Shown in pieces: positions 16,385 through 21,634 of a stretch of 21,634 bases of DNA. The DNA is from JBGSOW01 sp041738875 (GTDB lineage: Bacteria; Patescibacteriota; Dojkabacteria; CALFHW01), in NCBI GenBank assembly GCA_041738875.1, contig JBGSOW010000056.1, positions 1 to 21,634 on the forward strand. Direction: 5' to 3'. A program made the translations under genes and the position numbers. Within the stretch, counting starts at the first letter, position 1; every line of letters begins with the position of its first letter. The notes beneath the pieces were generated by a model, which saw only the letters and a list, made by a program, of their open reading frames with translations, made no database searches and was not told where the DNA came from.

Positions 16385-16422
16385 GGTTTTAGATTACTAA
16401 ATTTCAGGCTACTAAACACTAG

Positions 16423-16968
16423 TCAATATACATTAGCGAGGTAACCATTTTCCTCAGCAATTTCAAATGCTTTGAGGTCCCTTATTTGTGAAAATTTCAT
16501 ATAGTCATGGTTAATTTTCATATTTTTGATCTTGTTTTTTGCGTTATTAATTTCGTACCACAGTAATTCTGATTTAGTCAGTAGTTCATTTTTATCAAAA
16601 CTTGGAGGTCCGACAACTTGGTCAACTTCTGCAAAAAATATATGGTTTAATTGCACTTTCCCTTTTGTGGCCTCTGCTTTATATCTTACCTCTAAGACAC
16701 TGATCAACTCCTTAATATTTTTTATTGCGCAGCCAGTTTCCTCAATAGCTTCTCGTTTAAGTGCGGTTTTTGTGTCTTCATTCAGCTCAATCCCTCCTCC
16801 AACAATTGCATAACTTTCATCTTTACCATTGAAAATAAGAGCAATTTTGCCTTGTGAATTCCTTAGAATCAGTCTAACTGAGGCGCGATATTCAAAATCT
16901 CTCCCATCTGGCGAAACCTCGCGACCCCAAGCTTCTTTGTCAGTGATCGTGTATAATTGCATAAGCAT
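16423..16968 (-). CDS. NUDIX hydrolase
   Basis: 181 residues with an intact NUDIX box. G58-x5-E64-x7-R72-E73-A-I-E76-E77-T-G79-C80 matches GX5EX7REUXEEXGU, so the metal-binding catalytic helix is complete. The domain covers about residues 28-150, and the N-terminal DFEYRASVRLILRNSQGKIALIF is the usual first strand pair. It should hydrolyse a nucleoside diphosphate linked to another moiety, in the cytosol; the substrate cannot be named from sequence. The start is ATG 16968, with a second in-frame ATG two codons later. It is transcribed divergently from the methyltransferase at 17058, and the two candidate -10 elements overlap. Confidence 0.88.
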   Translation of the reverse strand: MLMQLYTITDKEAWGREVSPDGRDFEYRASVRLILRNSQGKIALIFNGKDESYAIVGGGIELNEDTKTALKREAIEETGCAIKNIKELISVLEVRYKAEATKGKVQLNHIFFAEVDQVVGPPSFDKNELLTKSELLWYEINNAKNKIKNMKINHDYMKFSQIRDLKAFEIAEENGYLANVY

Positions 16969-16986
16969 TATTGTAGCAGGGTTTTG

Positions 16987-17002
16987 TGGTATTATTAAAC
17001 CA
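16987..17002. promoter_or_regulatory. Overlapping divergent extended -10 elements
   Basis: On the plus strand TGG-TATTAT (16987-16995) could serve the methyltransferase gene. On the minus strand TGG-TTTAAT (17002 to 16994) could serve the NUDIX gene, 26 bp before its ATG. The two hexamers share bases 16994-16995, so polymerase could not occupy both at once. Confidence 0.3.
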
Positions 17003-17041
17003 TTAATATTTTAGTAATACGAGAATTTTAGTCGAGGAATT

Positions 17042-17047
17042 AAGAGG
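17042..17047 (+). promoter_or_regulatory. Shine-Dalgarno sequence that decides a GTG start
   Basis: AAGAGG ends 10 bp before GTG at 17058. It is one of only two clear ribosome binding sites in the window and supports this non-ATG start. Confidence 0.5.
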
Positions 17048-17057
17048 CATTGAATCA

Positions 17058-17708
17058 GTGAAAAGGGATAGGGATTTGGCCGGATATCTAGAGTTTCTTG
17101 GTTTGACTATAGATCAATTCGAAACAATTATTACCCCAGAAAACAGAACCATGCTATTAGAACTTGGTACTGGTCGAGGAATTGCTTTGACTCAACTTAC
17201 AGAACTTTACCCTGATAGTATTTGGGTCGGAGTGGACTTAAATCCACATAATTTACATAACTCTAAGCCTAGTGTACTTAATGCGGATATTTGTCAATTG
17301 CCATTTTCTGATTCACAATTTGGTTGTATTTTTTCAATAGCTTCAGCGATAACATACTATAGACCATCGGCAGAACTTCACTACCAAAACAAGCAATTAC
17401 TTGCTCGTAAATCAATTCGCAAACAAGTCAATGAGATGTCTAGATTATTATGTACTGGTGGCCACTTAGTTTTAGGTTTAATGAGAACTGATAACCAGAA
17501 TTTTTTCAAAAAGAATAAAGACAATATTAAAATCATGAATACGACATATGATCCTGACTATGATGTTGATATCTACTTAGATGAAATTATTGATATTATG
17601 AGTAGCTATAAATTGGAGTTGGATAGTAAGTATTCAGGTCATAATAGACTTCCTCATAAAAATTTAGTTTTGCCATCTGTAGGACTCGTCTTCACTAAGC
17701 TATCATGA
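17058..17708 (+). CDS. SAM-dependent methyltransferase, possibly TrmB/class I-like
   Basis: 216 residues from a GTG start supported by an upstream AAGAGG. Motif I is E35-L-G-T-G-R-G-I-A, the strand-2 acidic residue is D60 (GVDLNPHN), and motif II/III follows as ADICQLPFSDSQFG at about 76-89. The LLELGTGRG...WVGVDLNPHNL pattern somewhat recalls tRNA (guanine-N7) methyltransferases, but their catalytic signature cannot be seen, so I leave the substrate open. No membrane segment is present. It is a single gene that diverges from the NUDIX gene and converges on a small membrane protein gene. Confidence 0.8.
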   Translation: MKRDRDLAGYLEFLGLTIDQFETIITPENRTMLLELGTGRGIALTQLTELYPDSIWVGVDLNPHNLHNSKPSVLNADICQLPFSDSQFGCIFSIASAITYYRPSAELHYQNKQLLARKSIRKQVNEMSRLLCTGGHLVLGLMRTDNQNFFKKNKDNIKIMNTTYDPDYDVDIYLDEIIDIMSSYKLELDSKYSGHNRLPHKNLVLPSVGLVFTKLS

Positions 17709-17782
17709 TTTATATTGAGATTGAATAGGCTTGAACTTTTATAAGCCATACTCATGAAATTTATGATTTAGCTCCAATCGAA

Positions 17783-17817
17783 GTAGTGACTATATATGGT
17801 GAGGTTTATATAGCTAC
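17783..17817. terminator. Imperfect hairpin between convergent genes
   Basis: Outer arms GTAG/CTAC and inner arms CTATATA/TATATAG can pair around a 10-base loop, with a three-base bulge (TGA) on the left side. It lies in the 116 bp between the methyltransferase and membrane-protein stops. A T-rich stretch follows on the plus strand. It may act as a terminator; no gene is visible in this interval. Confidence 0.3.
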
Positions 17818-17824
17818 AGATAGA

Positions 17825-18136
17825 TTACTTTTCCTTTTGAAATAGGTAAGCAGCGAAAGTTAGAATCGTTGAACTTGAAATAAAGACCACTCCTGCAAAC
17901 CCGATTCCATATAGGTAAATAAATACTAGATTAAGCACTAAATTGATTAGTCCAGAAGCCAGAAGCATCCATGGTTTAATTATATTTTTAGTTTCTAATA
18001 AATATACAGCGAACGCAATTATCAATATAATATTTCCTGTAATTCTAAGTGTTTCAGGTCGCTGGATAACAATATGCACAATAATGTCGAATAAATTTAC
18101 AAGGATTATGAGATACGAGATTATTTTTGTCTTCAT
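17825..18136 (-). CDS. Small four-helix membrane protein, function unknown
   Basis: 103 residues, nearly all hydrophobic, with helices at about 5-24, 30-47, 55-75 and 78-98 and a short charged C terminus (QKEK). Short polar turns (QRPETLR, ETKNIIK) separate the helices. I recognise no family. It lies 72 bp downstream of the EEP-family gene on the same strand, with its own candidate -10 in the gap, and faces the methyltransferase gene. The start is ATG with no Shine-Dalgarno sequence. Confidence 0.7.
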   Translation of the reverse strand: MKTKIISYLIILVNLFDIIVHIVIQRPETLRITGNIILIIAFAVYLLETKNIIKPWMLLASGLINLVLNLVFIYLYGIGFAGVVFISSSTILTFAAYLFQKEK

Positions 18137-18169
18137 AGGTTAATTTAATACAAATTTTAGTTTATGTAA

Positions 18170-18175
18170 ATAATA
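18170..18175 (-). promoter_or_regulatory. Candidate -10 for the small membrane protein gene
   Basis: TATTAT on the minus strand lies 34 bp before the ATG at 18136. No good -35 can be seen. Confidence 0.25.
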
Positions 18176-18208
18176 TCTTTTTAATTAGCAGGAAATCCTG
18201 GCACTTGT

Positions 18209-19009
18209 TTATCCAACAGTCGGTGAATCTTCTCTAAAGTCGAATTCTAGGACAAGCCCGAAATGGTCAGAAATATCTACGCTGTGTTCGACTGCGAATT
18301 TTAATATTTCAATGTCCCTTGAGACTATGACTTGGTCACAATCTACTCCCTTAGGGAAAAGATGAGTTGCTCTGTGTAGCCTTGGGTTTAATGTGTTTGA
18401 TACTCTGAGTAATTTCCCGATATTAATTCCAAGATCATCAAATTGGCTAATAGCTACTGTATTCGCTGAGATGTTGAAATCACCTGCAAGGATCCAAGGG
18501 TTTTTTAGTTCTCGGACGTAATCATAGACTTTTCTAGTACGAAGTACTATTTCGTTTGTATCAAATGGTTTAAGATTCCAAGTAAAGTGTCCACTTATAA
18601 CTGTCAGCGCGCGTTCTCCAACTTTGAAAGTAGCTGATGTTGCTTGATAAGGACGATTGTATACATCCTCGTCAACTCCAACTTCGATCGCTCTGTAGTC
18701 ATTCATCCATATTATTTCACTGCCAACTTTCTCAAACTTTTTCTTATACAACAGACCGTTTGCTAGATATGTATTCTCATCATTTATATCTGTATAAACT
18801 TTTTCTTCTAGAATCCCGTACTCTTTTTCACTATTCTTCCCCAATGAATCTAAAATTGCAGAAGAAACCGTTTTGCCTATTTTCGATAAACCTCCGCCTG
18901 CTAGCTCTTGGAAAGCTGCGAAATCGAATGATTCATCATGAAAATATTTTCCTAAATTATCCATTTTCTCACCACCCCAAACATTCTGCTGAATAAATTT
19001 ATAAGACAT
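18209..19009 (-). CDS. Endonuclease/exonuclease/phosphatase (EEP) family protein
   Basis: 266 residues with the full EEP active-site set: N9 in QQNVWGG, E35 in FQELAGG, H141 in SGHFTWN, D177 and N179 in GDFN, D245 and the terminal S247-D248-H249. Length and motif order fit a metal-dependent phosphodiesterase of the DNase I/sphingomyelinase-like superfamily. No signal peptide is seen, so it should be cytosolic, and its substrate (nucleic acid or a small phosphodiester) is unknown. It lies 109 bp downstream of the LD-carboxypeptidase-like gene and has its own candidate promoter. The start is ATG without a Shine-Dalgarno sequence. Confidence 0.88.
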   Translation of the reverse strand: MSYKFIQQNVWGGEKMDNLGKYFHDESFDFAAFQELAGGGLSKIGKTVSSAILDSLGKNSEKEYGILEEKVYTDINDENTYLANGLLYKKKFEKVGSEIIWMNDYRAIEVGVDEDVYNRPYQATSATFKVGERALTVISGHFTWNLKPFDTNEIVLRTRKVYDYVRELKNPWILAGDFNISANTVAISQFDDLGINIGKLLRVSNTLNPRLHRATHLFPKGVDCDQVIVSRDIEILKFAVEHSVDISDHFGLVLEFDFREDSPTVG

Positions 19010-19054
19010 ACTGAGAGTTTATGCTTAAATTAACTAGGGTAACTTTTGACAGAT

Positions 19055-19082
19055 CCTATAAATAGTATTCTGAAACAGACAA
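19055..19082 (-). promoter_or_regulatory. Candidate promoter for the EEP gene
   Basis: On the minus strand TTGTCT (19082 to 19077, four of six matches to TTGACA) and TATAGG (19060 to 19055, four of six) are 16 bp apart. The ATG at 19009 would follow a leader of about 39 bases. Confidence 0.3.
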
Positions 19083-19113
19083 AAAATGCAAGAAAATATG
19101 CAAGTAATTACTT
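19081..19113. repeat. Tandem 12-bp repeat followed by a 12-bp palindrome
   Basis: AAAAAATGCAAG (19081-19092) and AAAATATGCAAG (19093-19104) differ at one base. The palindrome AAGTAATTACTT (19102-19113) overlaps the end of the second copy. All of it lies between the peptidase stop (19119) and the candidate promoter of the EEP gene, touching its -35. Confidence 0.45.
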
Positions 19114-19118
19114 ACTCT

Positions 19119-20156
19119 TTAAAAGATAATCTTGATAGTCTTGGAGTTTACGTCAATTTTAGCTTTCATCCCCATTGGCAAGCATATTTGTGGATCAGTG
19201 TGTCCAAAATCTAAGTTTTGCACTACTGATATTGAGTGATTATAATTTCTCACTGTTTCTAGAATCGCGTCTCTCTGATTTTCCTGGTAAAGTTTTTTCT
19301 CCTTCGTTGAGCTAGGCTTGTCAAATAACCATGCTTTAGGCCTACCAATTATAATTCCATTTAAGCGCTCTAAAATACCTCTTTCTCCTAGTGCCCTAAA
19401 AACTCTTTTGGTATATTGGTGATCCGGCACTTCTTCCGATGTCTCAGCAAATAGGATAATCCCCTCAAATTGTTCCAGTGTTGGAATTCTGACACCATGA
19501 CGCAACATCTCGTCGATCGACTCAACACAACCTCCCCAAGTAATACCTTCAGAAGATTTATTACCATCCCAATACCAATTTTCATTTGGCTCATAATATC
19601 TTTTGAGTTTCAAATTTTCAGGATCATTCCAATCCAAATCAATATCATTATAAATTTCACTTGCTAATAATTCATGCTCTCCATCCTCAAATAATGCCTT
19701 CTTTAAGTAATTCACAGTAAATTCATCCATTTTGCCTTGCATAGCAAATTGTGTAAACAAAGCTCCACCGTAATAGGAGGGGATGCCATTTAACCAAAGA
19801 TGATTCATAAAATGAGTGTTATCAGAAAATCCAAGAAATGGTTTAGGATTGTTTACAAAGGGCTCGGAAGGTAGATTTTTAATATAAGTCACTTGATCGT
19901 TGCCTCCAAGCGATGCAATAACTGCTTTTATTTCTTTGTTTTCAAATGCATCTACCAAATCCTTTGATCTTTCAGCTGTAGTAGCTCCAATTTTTGAGGT
20001 CGTTGGGAATTCGATTGGTTCTAGCTCAAATACTTCGCGAACTCTTTGCAAGCCTAGCTGGTATACATGTGACCATTTCCCTGGTGCAGCAAAAGAAGGA
20101 GACAAAATTGCAACTTTGTCTCCTCGCTTAAGTTTCTGTAATTTTTTAAAATTCAT
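19119..20156 (-). CDS. S66-family serine peptidase, LD-carboxypeptidase/MccF-like
   Basis: 345 residues. The catalytic triad of family S66 can be placed: nucleophile S111 in the elbow GFSDNT, E212 in WGGCVESIDE, and H319 in LDFGHTDPQ. The N-terminal KRGDKVAILSPS and ASLGGNDQV segments are also family features. Length and the spacing of the last half fit the MccF-like branch better than cell-wall LdcA. Members cleave the L,D-bond of murein tetrapeptides or inactivate peptidyl-nucleotide antibiotics such as microcin C. There is no signal peptide, so recycling of cytosolic muropeptides or detoxification is likely. It lies 15 bp after a NUDIX gene, in an operon with it and the zinc-ribbon gene. 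Confidence 0.9.
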   Translation of the reverse strand: MNFKKLQKLKRGDKVAILSPSFAAPGKWSHVYQLGLQRVREVFELEPIEFPTTSKIGATTAERSKDLVDAFENKEIKAVIASLGGNDQVTYIKNLPSEPFVNNPKPFLGFSDNTHFMNHLWLNGIPSYYGGALFTQFAMQGKMDEFTVNYLKKALFEDGEHELLASEIYNDIDLDWNDPENLKLKRYYEPNENWYWDGNKSSEGITWGGCVESIDEMLRHGVRIPTLEQFEGIILFAETSEEVPDHQYTKRVFRALGERGILERLNGIIIGRPKAWLFDKPSSTKEKKLYQENQRDAILETVRNYNHSISVVQNLDFGHTDPQICLPMGMKAKIDVNSKTIKIIF

Positions 20157-20171
20157 GGATTAGATATTAAT

Positions 20172-20759
20172 TTAATGAATCACTGAGAATAGTTCAGGGT
20201 ATTGAATGTAAGTTTTCAAAAGAAAATTCACTGTGTCAGATGCCCAAATTTCACCAGATTTTATCGCTTCAATTACAGTTGCTGGCTCTACCTCCATAAC
20301 TTCAATTTCTTCATTAGCATCTAAATCCTGAGACTTGCTGATTTCAACATCTCTTACCAAATAGCCATAGACAACATGAGTTGATTTTGTAGGCGAAGGC
20401 ACAGATTTGCCTAAATACACTAAGTTTTCTTTTGTGGCTTCTGCACCAGTTTCTTCAGCTAGCTCTCGAACTGCTGCATCTTCTAAATCTTCAGTCTCAT
20501 CAACCATGCCAGCTGCACACTCGATAATAATTTCTCCAACTCCATGTTTATACTGCCTAACTAGAATAAATTTACCCGCTTTGTTGATTGCAACTACCAT
20601 TACAACCTTGGCCATCGTAGTAATATAATAATCATCAATCACTTTCCCGTTCGGAAACTTCACGACATCACGCCTTACCTGCATAAACTTACTTAAAGAT
20701 TCGTCAAAACTCTCTATAATCTCCCATTTTTTTAGTTTCGTTTCAGGGATTTTACTCAT
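20172..20759 (-). CDS. NUDIX hydrolase, ADP-ribose pyrophosphatase-like
   Basis: 195 residues with a perfect NUDIX box: G84-x5-E90-x7-R98-E99-L-A-E102-E103-T-G105. The VRQYKHGVGEIIIECAAGMVDE lead-in (about 68-88) is typical of ADP-ribose pyrophosphatases of the NudF group. It likely hydrolyses ADP-ribose or related nucleotide sugars in the cytosol. Its ATG is preceded at 8 bp by AAGAGGAG, the strongest ribosome binding site in the window, which lies inside the last codons of the upstream zinc-ribbon gene. The 2-bp gap between these genes and the short gap to the peptidase point to one operon. Confidence 0.9.
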   Translation of the reverse strand: MSKIPETKLKKWEIIESFDESLSKFMQVRRDVVKFPNGKVIDDYYITTMAKVVMVVAINKAGKFILVRQYKHGVGEIIIECAAGMVDETEDLEDAAVRELAEETGAEATKENLVYLGKSVPSPTKSTHVVYGYLVRDVEISKSQDLDANEEIEVMEVEPATVIEAIKSGEIWASDTVNFLLKTYIQYPELFSVIH

Positions 20760-20761
20760 AT

Positions 20762-20947
20762 CTATTTCTCCTCTTCAGAGATTTTGACTACGTATTCGCC
20801 TTCGGTGGTTACTTCTTCTACAATATATTCGATGCCGCAGAATTCGCATTCAAAAAAGTCGCCTTTTTTCAGCCCTTCTGTGACTGTAATTTCATTTTGG
20901 CATTCAAGGCATTTAAATTTTTTGTCAGTAGTGGTAGTTCGGTCCAT
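20762..20947 (-). CDS. LysW-like zinc-ribbon protein without the carrier C terminus
   Basis: 61 residues with two CxxC pairs (C13-x2-C16 and C34-x2-C37) forming a zinc ribbon laid out as in LysW: FKCLECQNEITV, a GDFFECEFCG turn, then two beta strands. True LysW ends in EDWGE, whose terminal Glu carries the amino group of the lysine/arginine intermediates. This one ends in SEEEK, so the attachment residue is missing and no lysine-pathway gene is nearby. It more likely acts as a small metal-binding or protein-interaction module. It is the first gene of the operon with the NUDIX and peptidase genes. The start is ATG without a Shine-Dalgarno sequence. Confidence 0.8.
   Translation of the reverse strand: MDRTTTTDKKFKCLECQNEITVTEGLKKGDFFECEFCGIEYIVEEVTTEGEYVVKISEEEK
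20768..20775 (-). promoter_or_regulatory. Strong Shine-Dalgarno inside the zinc-ribbon gene
   Basis: AAGAGGAG on the minus strand lies 8 bp before the NUDIX ATG at 20759. It is formed by the codons for the last three Glu residues of the zinc-ribbon protein. Confidence 0.65.
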
Positions 20948-20976
20948 TTGTTAAAGTAGATGTATTAAGTTAAATA

Positions 20977-20982
20977 ATTATA
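20977..20982 (-). promoter_or_regulatory. Candidate -10 of the zinc-ribbon operon
   Basis: Perfect TATAAT on the minus strand, 29 bp before the ATG at 20947. No good -35 is seen; the region where it should be is occupied by the second copy of a direct repeat. Confidence 0.4.
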
Positions 20983-20983
20983 A

Positions 20984-21012
20984 TTAATATAGTAACCTGA
21001 TTAATATAGTAA
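20984..21012. repeat. Two exact 12-bp direct repeats in a divergent promoter region
   Basis: TTAATATAGTAA occurs at 20984-20995 and 21001-21012, separated by CCTGA, so the period is 17 bp. One copy abuts the candidate -10 of the minus-strand operon and the other covers its -35 position. The arrangement is operator-like and could serve either divergent transcript. Confidence 0.6.
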
Positions 21013-21060
21013 TTTAAACGGAAAGTAAACGTTGCTATTACAGTTAAGTATATTTTATTA

Positions 21061-21634
21061 TGCAGACGATGAAAATAGTAGTAGGTAAAACGCCAGTTGA
21101 AAAATATCTCCTTAGTAGCATGTCGCCTGAGTCGACGAGCGCGCAAGAAGTTTATCTAAAGCGCGAGGATTTGAATCCGAGCGGTTCTTTCAAAGACAGA
21201 CTCATTACACACATTTGGGACGAATTGAAAAGCAAAAGTGAAGTGGTACTGTCCAGTTCCGGCAACTTAGCTATCAGTGCCGCCTATTTCTTAGTTAATT
21301 CCAATCAAGAGACGCAAGGTAAATTAAATGAATCTAGCAATGGAAGTGGAGTAAAGCTTACAATATTTGTAAAGACAAATATGCCAGAAGAAAAGTTAAG
21401 TAGATTAGAAAATTTGGCAAAATTAAAAGAGGAGAGAATACAGATAATCCACTCGCAAAAATCAAAATCAGATGCAATGAAATATGCCAGAGAACATGAG
21501 GCTTTTTTGCTTCGCAATTCGACAGGTGCAAATTACCCAGACGCTTTTCACGCGCTTGGAGAAGAGATTTCAACAGAACAAATACATACAGAGCAAATGC
21601 AGGGAGGAGAAGGTAGTAAAAATTTTGACGCAAT
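21061..21634 (+). CDS. PLP-dependent fold-type-II enzyme, threonine-synthase-like (partial, 3' end cut by window)
   Basis: The frame is open from ATG 21061 (or a second ATG at 21070, which gives the more natural MKIVVGKTPVEKY start) to the window end, giving at least 191 codons. VYLKREDLNPSGSFKDR (about 31-47) holds the PLP-binding lysine K45, and SSSGNLAISAAYF (65-77) is the loop that holds the cofactor ring. These are the signatures of threonine synthase, cysteine synthase and threonine dehydratase. A hydrophilic, low-complexity stretch at about 80-95 (NSNQETQGKLNESSNGSG) looks like an inserted loop. The TEQIHTEQMQGGEGSK region near the edge is another. Which enzyme it is cannot be decided from the N-terminal half. 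It diverges from the zinc-ribbon operon. Confidence 0.8.

Noticed and set aside
18189..18203. Inverted repeat around CAGGA/TCCTG after the EEP gene as a terminator
   Set aside because: The stem is only 4-5 bp with a minimal loop and no T-tract follows on either strand.
19046..19051. Perfect TTGACA on the plus strand
   Set aside because: No -10 lies at 16-18 bp and no plus-strand gene follows, so it is probably chance.
21358..21633. Hydrophobic minus-strand open frame at the right edge
   Set aside because: It is antisense to the PLP-enzyme gene, which has clear family motifs on the plus strand; hydrophobicity is a by-product of reverse-complemented charged codons.
8..21634. Recoding of TGA as Gly, as in some Patescibacteria
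   Set aside because: TGA ends several genes (for example 10855-10857, 16423-16425 and 1847-1849) exactly where the family ends or the next gene begins.
8..21634. CRISPR arrays, insertion sequences, tRNA or rRNA genes
   Set aside because: No regularly spaced long repeats, transposase frames with terminal repeats, or recognisable RNA genes were seen on either strand.

Overview
The window is AT-rich bacterial DNA using the standard code: TAA, TAG and TGA all act as stops. Most genes have no Shine-Dalgarno sequence, proteins are compact, genes are packed tightly, and a small zinc-ribbon LysW-like protein is present. Together with a surface-glycan locus, this suggests a small-genome lineage such as the Candidate Phyla Radiation (Patescibacteria). 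That placement is an inference; there is no rRNA or other marker gene here.

Region 1 (8-3802, minus strand) is an operon read right to left: an SDR sugar-nucleotide epimerase, the membrane and ATPase halves of a Wzm/Wzt-type glycan exporter, and a SAM methyltransferase. Region 2 (3895-9059, plus strand) holds a 979-residue triple glycosyltransferase (GT2-GT2-GT4), a soluble FlaA1/CapD/WbpM-type dehydratase and a second SDR. The two operons diverge from a short promoter region that carries 11-bp phased repeats.

Region 3 (9018-14508, minus strand) is a five-gene, tightly coupled operon: a divergent PRPP synthetase, a protein with TREGEF and DIGWKGT motifs, a GT4 glycosyltransferase, a HAD phosphatase and a WsaF-like glycosyltransferase. 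Its last gene overlaps the end of region 2 by 42 bp, tail to tail. My main hypothesis is that this operon makes PRPP, transfers phosphoribose onto a glycan and removes the 5-phosphate, so putting ribofuranose into the exported polymer. Regions 1-3 together would make nucleotide sugars, build the glycan, possibly cap it by methylation, and export it.

Region 4 (14611-20947) is a set of mostly single genes. They are a FabH/KASIII-fold protein with Ser in place of the nucleophilic Cys, two small membrane proteins, a NUDIX hydrolase, a methyltransferase, an EEP-family phosphodiesterase, an S66 LD-carboxypeptidase-like peptidase, an ADP-ribose-pyrophosphatase-like NUDIX enzyme and the LysW-like zinc ribbon. 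The last three of these appear to be one operon. A truncated PLP-dependent fold-type-II enzyme (threonine-synthase-like) starts at about 21061 and runs off the right edge.

I found no tRNA, rRNA, insertion sequence or CRISPR array. Promoter, terminator and repeat calls were made by eye and are tentative.
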